This document shows positions 1-11,566 of a stretch of 64,000 nucleotides of DNA, piece by piece. Each line of letters opens with the position of its first letter. Position 1 is the stretch's first letter. Made by a program: the position numbers and the translations under genes. The stretch comes from Paracoccus aestuarii (lineage in GTDB: Bacteria; Pseudomonadota; Alphaproteobacteria; Rhodobacterales; Rhodobacteraceae). The notes under the pieces were generated by a model. That model was not told the DNA's origin, made no database searches, and saw nothing but the letters and a program-made list of their open reading frames with translations. The DNA is taken from contig NZ_CP067169.1 in NCBI RefSeq assembly GCF_028553885.1, positions 887,501 to 951,500 on the forward strand, written 5' to 3'.

Positions 1-1858
<1,858 letters not shown>

Positions 1859-1952
1859 TTGATCCGGAAGAAGCAGGATTACCCCCGCTTCCTCCAAAGC
1901 ATCCTTGGACAATATCAGATCCCGCAAGGGATCCGACGCTGAGCGTTTCTTT

Positions 1953-2075
1953 CCTGGTCTGGTGGCCCTAGCGCGAGCAAAACACCCGATCCCATCCCGA
2001 ACTCGGCCGTTAAGTGCCGCTGCGCCGATGGTACTGCGTCTCAAGACGTGGGAGAGTAGGTCACCGCCAGACCTG
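1953..2075 (+). rRNA. rrf: 5S ribosomal RNA
   Basis: About 120 bases with the conserved ACCCGATCCCATCCCGAAC and GTGGGAGAGTAGGTC blocks. The ends pair to form helix I (CCTGGTCTGG with CCAGACCTGG, one mismatch). It follows 23S by about 95 bases, as expected for an rRNA operon. Confidence 0.95.
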
Positions 2076-2131
2076 GAAAGAAACGCATATCTCTCTGAAA
2101 CGATCAAAACACCCGATCAGGACAAAATTGG

Positions 2132-3862
<1,731 letters not shown>

Positions 3863-3878
3863 GAGGTCAACTCCACAA

Positions 3879-4304
3879 TCAACGACGCACCGCGCTGCTC
3901 TTCTTCGCGCGGGCCAACTCAAGGAAGCGGGTCTTGATCTGCGCGAACAGCCCCGGCGGAATGAAGCCGTAGCTGAACTCTCCCCGCGTGCCGGGGACTG
4001 GCGACAGCCCGCCATTGGGCCATTCGTCGATATTGTGCTCCGAGACGATCACCCAACTTGGCGCCTCATCAAGGCCGATGGCCTGCTTCACCTTGGCCGG
4101 GATCTCGATGCCGACCGTATCGCCTGCGGGCGGCGCATGGGTGATCGGCAGCAGGACCACATAGCGGGGGCGCACGAAGGCATCCGTCGCGGCGACGAGG
4201 CAGGTCGGACGCGTCTTGCCCTGATCCTGGCCAGCGGCCGCCTCATGCGTCCAGAGGTAATCGTAGCGCAGGACGAGGCCGGGCTTCGGTTCAGGAAATG
4301 CCAC
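3879..4304 (-). CDS. PemK/MazF-family toxin
   Basis: 141 residues. The N-terminus (PGLVLRYDYLW, then GKTRPTCLVAA) matches the beta-barrel core of PemK/MazF-like growth inhibitors, with a KxRP motif before the first core strand. Family members are mostly ribosome-independent mRNA interferases. It lies nine bases downstream of an antitoxin gene and next to the recombinase, the usual place for an addiction module on a mobile element. Cleavage specificity cannot be read from sequence. Confidence 0.8.
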   Translation of the reverse strand: MAFPEPKPGLVLRYDYLWTHEAAAGQDQGKTRPTCLVAATDAFVRPRYVVLLPITHAPPAGDTVGIEIPAKVKQAIGLDEAPSWVIVSEHNIDEWPNGGLSPVPGTRGEFSYGFIPPGLFAQIKTRFLELARAKKSSAVRR

Positions 4305-4313
4305 GCCGTGACC

Positions 4314-4577
4314 TCACTTCAGCAGATCGTCGAGGCGAGCGTGTTCGGCATCCATCTCGGCCCGTTCAACGGCGTTGATCACCACATCGGCGGTGTCCGC
4401 CGTGCGATGCGTCCGCTGCGCGGCGGCGCGGAGCCAGTCGTAGTGGTCGGCGGACATCAGCACGAACTCGCGCCGCCCGTGCCGGGTGATCTCCACCGGC
4501 TCGCGCTGCGCCTGGTGCTGGAACTCGCCGAACTTGCGCTGGAACTCGAGGGAGCCGACTGTGGGCATGGCAGGCAA
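4314..4577 (-). CDS. Phd/YefM-family antitoxin
   Basis: 87 residues. The Phd-type N-terminal DNA-binding fold is visible as EFQRKFGEF, EPVEITRHGRREFVLMS and HYDWL. The C-terminal tail is acidic and charged (ERAEMDAEHARLDDLLK), as expected for the toxin-neutralising part. It precedes the PemK-like toxin, the normal antitoxin-first order. The product probably represses the promoter immediately upstream. Confidence 0.82.
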   Translation of the reverse strand: MPAMPTVGSLEFQRKFGEFQHQAQREPVEITRHGRREFVLMSADHYDWLRAAAQRTHRTADTADVVINAVERAEMDAEHARLDDLLK

Positions 4578-4598
4578 CCTTGCTGAAACGATACCTGC

Positions 4599-4626
4599 AT
4601 TATACGTGTAATATGGGCAAGGGCAA
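4599..4626 (-). promoter_or_regulatory. Promoter and operator of the toxin-antitoxin operon
   Basis: On the minus strand a perfect -10 TATAAT (4604-4599) lies 16 bases from TTGCCC (4626-4621). The -10 overlaps an imperfect palindrome, ATTATACGTGTAAT (4599-4612), a plausible binding site for antitoxin autorepression. It lies about 22 bases before the antitoxin ATG. Confidence 0.6.
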
Positions 4627-4633
4627 GCGGTAT

Positions 4634-4840
4634 TCAGGCCTTATCCGGATCGCGGCTCGTGGAGTGCGATTCCGTGGCGACGCCCTCTTTGGCAACCTGT
4701 TCGCGGAACTGTTCCCGGGCGATCTGCCGCCCGATGATCCGGGCCAGGGCGCGAATGGCCTGCTCGGCGCGCTCGGGCGAGCCCGGTCTGCTGACAGGCG
4801 GCAGCACGTCGATCCGCAGGATGTCCGGTTTGGCCGTCAT
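4634..4840 (-). CDS. Small conserved hypothetical protein
   Basis: 68 residues from ATG at 4840; a longer in-frame extension is possible but looks non-coding. The sequence is hydrophilic with a helical middle (ERAEQAIRALARIIGRQIAREQF). No family is recognised. It lies in the integrase/toxin-antitoxin segment, transcribed the same way, and may be an accessory recombination or regulatory protein. That is only positional inference. Confidence 0.5.
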   Translation of the reverse strand: MTAKPDILRIDVLPPVSRPGSPERAEQAIRALARIIGRQIAREQFREQVAKEGVATESHSTSRDPDKA

Positions 4841-5108
4841 GCTTCCACGCCCTTCCTGAAACGCCTTGTGGAAAGGGAAGCAGTGATCGGGGTAGGCGGA
4901 AAGAGCGTGGCGGCGGGTAGCGTAGAAACGGATACCAGAGCGTAGAAATGGGATGGTCCGACTGGCAGGGATGCGGAGCATCTCGCCGAAATCACTCAGG
5001 CGCGAAGGTCTGATTCGGTTCTATGGCAAAGAAACCTGCGCGAGCTTGTACACTGCAAATGGGGCGATCCCCCCTATCGTTGAGCGATTAGTGAAGGGAA
5101 GCCGCAAC

Positions 5109-5846
5109 TCATGCGTTTTGCCTGATTTTCGACTCCTGCGTATGCCGCCTGAACGTTGTGAAGAATGCGGCGGTTCGTATCGCCAGTACCGAAACGACCA
5201 TGACGGCAAAGGGCAGCTGCAGCGGGTTTCGATCAGGGGTCGCGCGATGAAAGCTTAGGAAATGAGCGTACAGAAAGTAGGCGGTATGCGCCACAACCAG
5301 CGCCCAGAACACAAGTGCCGTCATCTGAACTGTTTTCCAAGTCGCCGAGCCAAGGAGGCGGACGGCGCGATCGCTTGAGGTAAGCATGAGGATAAACCCG
5401 ATGCCGAGCGCAAGAATGCCGATTGCGTTGGCAAGTCCGAAACCGTGCTGCAGCATAACGTATTCCAGATCGACAGGGTGAAACTCGAAACCGAACAGGC
5501 GGGGGAAGTTCCACTCTACCCAACCCTCAAGAATGATTGTCGTGTGAACCAGAGCAAGGAGAACAGAGTAGATTCCCAACTCCCGCCGCCAGGGAAGCCA
5601 TTTGGCACTCTGCCGGAACAAGCGTGGTATGGCTCCGAGTGTCATCGTCAACCCGAGCAGCAGGACTGACGCGTCCGCGAAAGCTCGATTCCATCGGTGC
5701 ATCGGGCTCCATTGGCCATGTACCGACCCGAAGGCGTAGACAAGTATGACAGTTGCCACCAAGACAACGATATGTCGCGTGCGCGTCCGACCCTGAAACA
5801 AGGCAAGACGGGATGGCTTCTGACCAAGGCCTGTTGTTGTTCTCAT
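5109..5846 (-). CDS. Ferric-reductase-like transmembrane protein (MsrQ/YedZ-like)
   Basis: 245 residues with six or so hydrophobic segments. Histidines in LLALVHTTIIL and VVAHTAYFLYAHF occupy the helix positions that bind heme b in ferric-reductase-like membrane proteins. It lacks the FAD/NAD domain of full ferric reductases, as MsrQ does. It is the last gene of the minus-strand copper/redox set and could pass electrons across the inner membrane to a periplasmic partner. The partner is unknown; no MsrP homologue is visible here. Confidence 0.7.
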   Translation of the reverse strand: MRTTTGLGQKPSRLALFQGRTRTRHIVVLVATVILVYAFGSVHGQWSPMHRWNRAFADASVLLLGLTMTLGAIPRLFRQSAKWLPWRRELGIYSVLLALVHTTIILEGWVEWNFPRLFGFEFHPVDLEYVMLQHGFGLANAIGILALGIGFILMLTSSDRAVRLLGSATWKTVQMTALVFWALVVAHTAYFLYAHFLSFHRATPDRNPLQLPFAVMVVSVLAIRTAAFFTTFRRHTQESKIRQNA

Positions 5847-5859
5847 AGGTGTTCCTCGT

Positions 5860-6297
5860 TCAGATGCGCGTTTTGGCAGAGCGCGCTGAATGCCATCGCC
5901 GCCATATTGCGAAAGAAAGAAGGCCCATTCCAGCTACGGTGATGTACGGTCGTATCGGATCAAACCAGATCATCAGGGCTTCGCCGCCGAAGATCAGCAT
6001 GAGGATCGTGTTGCATGTCGGGCATGCGATTCCGAGGAAGCCGGCAGTGCCGCCTACGGTGGCGCGACGAAGCCCGCAGGCATTTGGTAGCGCGGCGAAT
6101 GTTCCGGTAAGGACAGCGAGGACCGATACGGCGGGAAGCTCCCACTCACCGACTGGTGTCATCCGGACGAAGAACGGATTGGACCAGACTGCGGATATCG
6201 TGCCCAACGCGATGAATGCGAGCACTGCCGTCATCCAGCCCCGGAAGAATGGCTGCATTGGCCTGGCCCATGCCAGGGTCGGGCGTAGATTTGACAT
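5860..6297 (-). CDS. Conserved membrane protein with a CPTCN motif
   Basis: 145 residues with about four hydrophobic segments (FRGWMTAVLAFIALG, LPAVSVLAVLTGTFAAL, FLGIACPTCNTILMLIFGG, ITVAGMGLLSFAIW). The CPTCN sequence lies at the edge of a membrane helix and could bind metal or be redox active. An additional Cys lies in NACGLRR. No named family is recognised. It is packed between the ferric-reductase-like gene and a FixH-like gene. Confidence 0.6.
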   Translation of the reverse strand: MSNLRPTLAWARPMQPFFRGWMTAVLAFIALGTISAVWSNPFFVRMTPVGEWELPAVSVLAVLTGTFAALPNACGLRRATVGGTAGFLGIACPTCNTILMLIFGGEALMIWFDPIRPYITVAGMGLLSFAIWRRWHSARSAKTRI

Positions 6298-6306
6298 CCT
6301 GAGCTC

Positions 6307-6735
6307 TCACCTTGCGGTATGATCGAGTTCGAAAATTTCGCCGTCGAAGCTGACCTGGAAACGCCATCGCCCGCTCATCGGAAAGCTGCCCGTTCCGTTC
6401 CAGGAGCCATCCGATCGGCGATACATGGGGATCGGTGTGCGTCCCATATCGTGGCCGATCATGGTCATAGATACGCCTGGTTGAATGAGCGTGGCGTCAT
6501 TGCCGCCATCGTCTCGTTCGAGCCGTGAGACGATTTCGAACGCCCCCTCCTGTCTAGGTCGAACCGTGATCAAAAGGCGGCCGTCGGAGATATTCCTTGC
6601 GACGGTCGTCTCGGCGGAATCCGTAGAGGTCGCAACGTCCCGACCACCCGAGAGACCGAAGATCAGGAATGCGCCGACGGTCGCTGCGAGCAGCACAAGC
6701 GGGATTGCGATCATCACTGTGCGAAGAGTTTTCAT
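6307..6735 (-). CDS. Periplasmic FixH/YtkA-like protein
   Basis: 142 residues. One N-terminal membrane anchor (VMIAIPLVLLAATVGAFLIFG) is followed by a small beta-sandwich. The pattern of a ligand-like HDMG, then PIPMYRR and GTGSFPMSGRWRFQV, resembles YtkA/FixH domains, which occur in copper-handling and oxidase-maturation loci. The start at 6735 is chosen because it opens directly onto the signal-anchor. Four bases separate it from the upstream L,D-transpeptidase gene. Confidence 0.65.
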   Translation of the reverse strand: MKTLRTVMIAIPLVLLAATVGAFLIFGLSGGRDVATSTDSAETTVARNISDGRLLITVRPRQEGAFEIVSRLERDDGGNDATLIQPGVSMTMIGHDMGRTPIPMYRRSDGSWNGTGSFPMSGRWRFQVSFDGEIFELDHTAR

Positions 6736-6739
6736 GGCC

Positions 6740-7333
6740 TTACAGCACCACGACCTGGGTTCCGATCCGAACCATCTCGTAGAGCTGCTCGACATGGTGA
6801 TTAAAGAGACCGAAGCATCCGTTCGAAGCCCTGCGCCCGATCTTGCGTTCGTCGTCTATTCCGTGAACCCGATAGTATTGCCAGGACAGGTTCAGGGCGC
6901 GCGTTCCGAGCGGGTTACTCGGGCCCGGAGGAACGACAGCTGGCAGAGTCGGATCGCGTTGGCGCATGTTCGGGGTCGGAATCCAGGTTGGGTTCAGACG
7001 CTTCAGGACGATTTCAGTTCGGCCGCGGCGCGTGAATTCCTCGGTCATCGGCACGGAGCAGGGATAAATCAGATAGGTGCTTTCATTCTCTGACCAGAAG
7101 TGGACAGCGCGCGATGCGCTGTCGCAGATGATCGCGCCATGCCGCAAGTTGTCGAAATGATCGCGCCACTGTACAGCTCTGAACGATGCGGTATTGTGGC
7201 GGACGCGCTGACCGCTGTCGGCTTCGATCTCGCCGACCAGGCTTTGGGCCAGAGATGCGCTGGCGGCCACCGAAACAAGGCCGCCTCCTGTCATAGTCAG
7301 CATTTGACGCCGGTTGAAGATGACATTCGTCAT
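6740..7333 (-). CDS. Exported L,D-transpeptidase (YkuD domain)
   Basis: 197 residues. Twin-arginine-like start (NRRQMLTMTGGG) followed by the YkuD catalytic signature: His157 in YRVHGID and Cys173 in ASNGCF. Typical members form 3-3 peptidoglycan crosslinks or anchor proteins in the periplasm. A GGAG ribosome site precedes ATG at 7333. Its place between a cytochrome c and a FixH-like gene in a copper operon is notable, because copper ions are reported to inhibit L,D-transpeptidases. A tolerant or dedicated enzyme is an inference. Confidence 0.87.
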   Translation of the reverse strand: MTNVIFNRRQMLTMTGGGLVSVAASASLAQSLVGEIEADSGQRVRHNTASFRAVQWRDHFDNLRHGAIICDSASRAVHFWSENESTYLIYPCSVPMTEEFTRRGRTEIVLKRLNPTWIPTPNMRQRDPTLPAVVPPGPSNPLGTRALNLSWQYYRVHGIDDERKIGRRASNGCFGLFNHHVEQLYEMVRIGTQVVVL

Positions 7334-7379
7334 TCCATTGCTCCCTTGTGTTTGATGCTCGATGTGGGTTCGATCTGTG

Positions 7380-7841
7380 TCATTCGATTCCGTTCTCGCG
7401 CTGAAGCGCGCGGACATAGGCGACAATGGTTTCGGCCTCGGCCCGTGTGACCCCTTCGATCGGTGGCATGTTGCCGAATGACCAATGGTGGGCGCGAACG
7501 CCGTTCTGAACGGCTATGTGGAAGGCGGCATCGGAGTGGTGACCGGGATGGTAGATGCGATGCACAAGCGGCGGGGCGATACCGTCCCGACCCGCCGCAT
7601 TCGTTCCATGGCACACCGCGCAGAGAGCAGCGAAAGCGCGTTCACCCATGGCTTCCGTTTCGGATAGGCTGGCGGGGACCAGGACCTCGGCCAAGGGGGC
7701 CGGGGTGAATTCCGCAGGCAGATCCGGCCGTGCGTCTATTGCGATAGGGGGCTCGCCTCGATCGCCCAGGAGAGTCCAGGCGATGATGCCTGCTGCGGCG
7801 ATGACAGCCGCGAGACCGAGGCGCCGGGTGGATTGAGTCAT
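7380..7841 (-). CDS. Monoheme cytochrome c
   Basis: 153 residues. An N-terminal hydrophobic anchor (LAAVIAAAGIIAWTLL) is followed by one class-I cytochrome domain with heme motif CAVCH (Cys74, Cys77, His78) and a probable axial Met in NMPPIEG. Probably a membrane-tethered periplasmic electron carrier. It follows the multicopper oxidase in transcription order and could accept or donate electrons in that system. Confidence 0.9.
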   Translation of the reverse strand: MTQSTRRLGLAAVIAAAGIIAWTLLGDRGEPPIAIDARPDLPAEFTPAPLAEVLVPASLSETEAMGERAFAALCAVCHGTNAAGRDGIAPPLVHRIYHPGHHSDAAFHIAVQNGVRAHHWSFGNMPPIEGVTRAEAETIVAYVRALQRENGIE

Positions 7842-7940
7842 GTTCGGTTTCCATTCCGGCCCGCCCCCGAAGCGTCGGCACGTCCTGAAGCGTCGGGGGC
7901 GGGGTGAACCGCAACGGCATCCCTGCCGCTGCGGCTGTTT

Positions 7941-9407
7941 TCAGGACGAGACGACGAGTTCGGTCATCATGCCGGTGATGAGATGCGGCATGTGATGGCA
8001 ATGCAGCATCCAGCGCGCCGCCTCACCCGCATCGAATGCGATCGTGACCATCGACATGGGCGGGATATAGACCGTGTCCCGGAGCGCGCCGTCAATGCGC
8101 TGGCCGCCGATGCCGACAACCTGAAAGACGTGGCCGTGCAGATGCATGGGATGGGCCATCATCGACATGTTGTGGAACATCAACTCGATACGCTCGCCGG
8201 CACTTGCGCTGATCGGTACATGGTCGCCCCAGGTGCGGTCGTTGATGGTCCAGCGATAGGGGGACATGGTGCCGCCCAGCATGATCATCTCACGGCGCGC
8301 GGGGGCGCGCTGCGATAGCGGTCCCCGGGCACGCAACCCGGCCTCTTGCGCAAGATCGAGGTCGAATGCAGGTGCTGCGTCGTCTGCCATGGCGTCGATC
8401 ATGGAGACCCGACCCGAGGGGGTGGCAAGGATGATCCCGGTCCGTTCCCGCGCACCCTCGCGCAATGCGAGGATCGGCCAGGCACCTTCCTCTGCCGGCA
8501 GATCGAGCTCGATATCCAGCCGTTGTCCCATTGCGAACCCGAAGCGCCGGCCGGAGATCGGCGCGATGGCATGGCCATCGACCGCCACAAGCCGGCCCTC
8601 GAGGCCGCCCGTGTCGATCCAGAACACGGTCGCGGCCGCAGCGTTGATGATACGCAGCTTGATCCGGCCGCCCTTTTCGATCCTTACGACTTCCGGATCG
8701 GAAAGGGTCCGGTCATTCGCAAGGTAGGCATCGAAGTCGATGTCGTTGAGGTCCATCTCCATGCCGGGCATGGCGCCGTGATCGCCCGCCATCATCCGGT
8801 CCATCATGCCGCCGCCCGAACCATGATCCATCGCGCCGTGATCCATCGCGCCGCCACCGGGACCGTGCCCGATATTGGCCATCAGTTCTTCGGGCGAGGT
8901 GAAGGAGAAGTCCTGCAGGATCAGGACGATTTCCTGACGGTCCGCTGCAAGATCCTCGCCCGAGCGGACGATGAGGGGGGCGGCAAGCAGCTGCATTTCC
9001 TGAACGGGAAGGTGGCTGTGCATCCAGTGCGTGCCCGCGAGCGGGGCAAAGTCGTAGTCGCGCATCTCGCCCGGGCGCAAAGCTGGCATGGGCGCGTCGG
9101 GCACCCCGTCCTGATCGTTGGGCGGGATCTGACCGTGCCAGTGGATGATCGTCTCGATACCGAGATCGTTCACCAGGCGGACATTGAACCGTTCTCCCGG
9201 ATCGAGGATCAATCCCTGACCTCCAAGCGCGTTCTCCAGCCCGAACACGGTCGCGGCTCGGCCATCTATGTCGAGCGAGCGGCGTGTGGCGCTGAGGGTC
9301 CGGATTGCGCTGGTGGTCTGGGCTGGAGATCCGGCAGGCAGGGACATCGCCGCGACCGACGCGGCGGTTGTCGCCATGAACCGGCGACGGGTGTAGCGAA
9401 AACTCAT
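7941..9407 (-). CDS. Multicopper oxidase (CueO/CopA-like)
   Basis: 488 residues with a Tat signal (RRRFMATTAAS). All four copper-ligand blocks are present: HWHG at 89-92, HWMHSH at 127-132, HPMHLHGH, and HCHHMPH at 469-475 with a following axial Met. A Met/His-rich insert (MDHGAMDHG, MMDRMMAGDHGAM) resembles the Cu(I)-binding region of cuprous oxidases. The expected role is oxidation of Cu(I) to less toxic Cu(II) in the periplasm. It sits between a Cys-rich exported protein and a cytochrome c on the same strand. Confidence 0.94.
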   Translation of the reverse strand: MSFRYTRRRFMATTAASVAAMSLPAGSPAQTTSAIRTLSATRRSLDIDGRAATVFGLENALGGQGLILDPGERFNVRLVNDLGIETIIHWHGQIPPNDQDGVPDAPMPALRPGEMRDYDFAPLAGTHWMHSHLPVQEMQLLAAPLIVRSGEDLAADRQEIVLILQDFSFTSPEELMANIGHGPGGGAMDHGAMDHGSGGGMMDRMMAGDHGAMPGMEMDLNDIDFDAYLANDRTLSDPEVVRIEKGGRIKLRIINAAAATVFWIDTGGLEGRLVAVDGHAIAPISGRRFGFAMGQRLDIELDLPAEEGAWPILALREGARERTGIILATPSGRVSMIDAMADDAAPAFDLDLAQEAGLRARGPLSQRAPARREMIMLGGTMSPYRWTINDRTWGDHVPISASAGERIELMFHNMSMMAHPMHLHGHVFQVVGIGGQRIDGALRDTVYIPPMSMVTIAFDAGEAARWMLHCHHMPHLITGMMTELVVSS

Positions 9408-9482
9408 GGAGTATGCTCCTTTGGCCGACTGGACTGTCGGCGATCGGTGGTCCCGGCGCGTCTGCCGGGGACTGCAACGATG

Positions 9483-9857
9483 TCAGGAGTGGGTTTTCGG
9501 AGGTCTCGGATCCGGCGCCGCGGCTAGGCCGCCAACGACCTGTCCGTCAGGGAGAAGATAGGAAAGGTCACCGGAAAACGACGTCACGAGCGGGCTCGGA
9601 ATGAGCGCATGCAGCGCCGACATGCAGGGAAGGACGCAACTGGCGCAGGCGGCCTTCAGTGCGTGATCCGCGTCTTCGGCGTCGATGCAGCAATCGGCGC
9701 GCTGCGCGTCGGAGGGGTTCTGACTCGACTGAACGGCGAAATGGTCCGAATGCGCCGCCGAGGCGTGACCCTGGTGGGTCGGCAAAAGAGCAAGCATCGC
9801 GACCAGAACCGCCGCGAGCAAAGACCTCCAGAGGCTGTGGGCACAAAGAGACTTCAT
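9483..9857 (-). CDS. Small Cys-rich exported protein (paralogue 1)
   Basis: 124 residues with a signal peptide (SLLAAVLVAMLALLPTHQGHA). Mature part has ADCCID, CASCVLPC and a C-terminal AAAPDPRPPK tail. The same plan (signal, CC, CxxC, ending near RPPK/RPR) recurs in two other genes in this window, starting at 11567 and 38700. It resembles DUF2946-like proteins found in copper gene clusters. First gene of the multicopper-oxidase set; copper binding is inferred. Confidence 0.7.
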   Translation of the reverse strand: MKSLCAHSLWRSLLAAVLVAMLALLPTHQGHASAAHSDHFAVQSSQNPSDAQRADCCIDAEDADHALKAACASCVLPCMSALHALIPSPLVTSFSGDLSYLLPDGQVVGGLAAAPDPRPPKTHS

Positions 9858-10181
9858 TTTTTCATGGTATTCGCGCTTTTCTCCGTCGTCCAGCCAGATA
9901 GGTTCGAGCGAGACCAACAAAGACGTGAGTGCGGGTGGTCCTCGATCGTATCGCGGTATCGCGTTCCCGCCTGCCCCGATCTTCCAGCTATTGCAGGTTT
10001 TACGCCTATCATGGGGCGGTTGGGGCGCGCTTGATCGGTTTCCGTGCGCCCGAAGCTGCCCGCCGGCTGGTGCGTCGGGCAGGTGCTGGTCCAGCGGTTT
10101 GACGCAGCACATCCTCGACTCGGCGCGACTTCCGCGGTGATATCCGCTCCATCACCGTCAGATCGTTCGGCGGCGGCAGTC
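9858..10181. other. Intergenic region upstream of the multicopper oxidase operon
   Basis: 324 bases without a convincing gene. It should hold the promoter for the minus-strand Cys-rich/oxidase operon. A poor MerR-like half palindrome (CTTCC and GCAGG, seven bases apart) lies at 9981-9997 but lacks recognisable -35 and -10 elements. Confidence 0.4.
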
Positions 10182-10859
10182 TCAGCGGGGCGCGCCGAGC
10201 AGGAGCGCGGAGCCCGTCAGGATCGCCGCTTGCAGCCCGAACAGCGCCAGCGCCGCGACCGACAGGACCAGAAGGGACGCATTTCCGTTGCCATGACGCC
10301 GAGCCGCCACGCCCGCGAGGGCCATGTGGAGCGGGATGGCACCGACGAGCGTGGCATAGAGATAGACGCCCGACAGATTGTCGAAAGCCGCCGCCCGCGC
10401 CAGCGTCGGGCCGACGACGCGCAGCGCCTGGAGCGGGTCGCCACCGAAAGAGCCGAACATCAACGCCGAGGCCGGATAGATCACCGCATGCAGGCCGAGG
10501 AACCCGCCGATACGGGCCGGAATGTCGATGGCCAGGGCGATCCCGGGGCGCAACAGGTCGGCCCGCAGCCGCGCGAACAGGACAAGGCCCAGCGCATTCA
10601 CGACAGCGACCACCGGCAGACCGTTGGTCGCGATCTGGCGGACGAAGCGGGCCAGCGCCGCGTCGGTGGCGATCAGATGCGACCAGAAGCCTGGCGTCAG
10701 TGCGATGTAGAGCGCGAGCACCGGCACGAGGCCGATCAGGCTGAGCAGAAGGATATTGCGGCCGAAGCGCGTGAAGGGAAGTTCGACCGAAAAATGCCGG
10801 TCGAGCCAGGACAGTATGGTGGTCGAGGCATCCGCTACCATATCGTTCCGGTCCCGCAT
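10182..10859 (-). CDS. Integral membrane protein of unknown function
   Basis: 225 residues with about five or six transmembrane stretches (ILLLSLIGLVPVLALYIAL, NGLPVVAVVNALGLVLFA, IGGFLGLHAVIYPASALMF, LYATLVGAIPLHMALAGV, LLVLSVAALALFGLQAAIL). No known family is recognised. It lies downstream of a cytochrome c gene that diverges from the CuA/oxidase genes, so it may belong to that respiratory module. A start at the second Met (MVADAS) is also possible. Confidence 0.6.
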   Translation of the reverse strand: MRDRNDMVADASTTILSWLDRHFSVELPFTRFGRNILLLSLIGLVPVLALYIALTPGFWSHLIATDAALARFVRQIATNGLPVVAVVNALGLVLFARLRADLLRPGIALAIDIPARIGGFLGLHAVIYPASALMFGSFGGDPLQALRVVGPTLARAAAFDNLSGVYLYATLVGAIPLHMALAGVAARRHGNGNASLLVLSVAALALFGLQAAILTGSALLLGAPR

Positions 10860-10902
10860 GCGGCCCCGATGCCGCGCTGGCCGATCCCGCTGCCGGGGTC
10901 GC

Positions 10903-11334
10903 CTATTCCGGTCGTTCCGCGGCCGTGCGCGCCGCCTGATAGTCGCGCATCCGGTCCGGCCAGGTCGAGCGGATGAAGGCGAGGATCGCCTCGATTTCTA
11001 TGTCGCTCAGCAGGTCACCGAAGGCCGGCATGCCGGAGGTGAAGCGGACCCCCAGATCGTCGAGCACCGCCTGCCCGCCGCGGCGCGTATAGTCGAAGAG
11101 CATCGCGTCGCCGTGATGCCAGGTATGGCCCGTCTCGTCATGGGGCGGCGCGGGAAGGCGGCCGTCGGGTCCGGGGCTTTGCCAGTCGGTCGCGCCCTCC
11201 AGCTCCGCGCCGTGACAGGCCGCGCAATGCTCGGCGTAAAGGATGCGCCCGAGGCGGGTATCCGCCGCAAACGCGCCCGCGCCCGAAAGGGCTGCGATCA
11301 AGGCGCTGGTTGCCCAGAATGACTGAAAGCGCAT
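10903..11334 (-). CDS. Cytochrome c, periplasmic
   Basis: 143 residues. Signal peptide (ALIAALSGAGAFAA) then a single heme site CAACH (Cys37, Cys40, His41) and a probable axial Met in FTSGMPAFGD. It fits the cytochrome c family that donates electrons to terminal oxidases or accepts them from sulfur or alcohol oxidation. A good ribosome site (GAGGAAGG) precedes ATG at 11334. It is transcribed divergently from the CuA subunit and may be its donor. Confidence 0.88.
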   Translation of the reverse strand: MRFQSFWATSALIAALSGAGAFAADTRLGRILYAEHCAACHGAELEGATDWQSPGPDGRLPAPPHDETGHTWHHGDAMLFDYTRRGGQAVLDDLGVRFTSGMPAFGDLLSDIEIEAILAFIRSTWPDRMRDYQAARTAAERPE

Positions 11335-11449
11335 GCCATCGTCCTTCCTCAATGCTTTCGGGGGTCCGGGACCAACAGGAGATGTGTCCACGCCTTGGAC
11401 TGGCAGTCGCTAGAAACCCATATGCCCGTTTCTGGGCGCTCTAGAGGAT

Positions 11450-11500
11450 ATGACGAACCTCATGGTGAAGGGAATGACCTGCGGGCATTGCGGGACTTGA
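11450..11500 (+). pseudogene. Truncated heavy-metal-associated (HMA) domain fragment
   Basis: A 16-codon reading frame, MTNLMVKGMTCGHCGT followed by TGA, reproduces the first strand and metal-binding GMTCxHC loop of a CopZ-like HMA domain and then stops. A whole domain needs about 65 residues. It may be a remnant of a copZ-like gene cut when the downstream genes arrived, or a short leader peptide with a CxxC site. Its stop codon overlaps an FNR-like box. Confidence 0.5.
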
Positions 11501-11510
11501 CGCAAATCAA
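11497..11510 (+). promoter_or_regulatory. FNR/FixK-like box upstream of the CuA/oxidase genes
   Basis: TTGAC-GCAA-ATCAA matches the anaerobic-regulator consensus TTGAT-N4-ATCAA at nine of ten positions. It is 70 bases before the ATG at 11567 and could bring the Cys-rich protein, the CuA subunit and subunit I under oxygen control. It lies 19 kb from the other eight boxes of the window. Confidence 0.6.
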
Positions 11511-11566
11511 GGATCGCAGCGCGTTGCACGGGCATGATATCCTGGTTTCGTGCCAACAGGCCAACC

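Noticed and set aside
9981-9997. Possible CueR operator before the multicopper oxidase operon.
   Set aside because: Only one good half-site (CTTCC); the other is GCAGG and there is no TTGACC-type -35 with a 19-base spacer.
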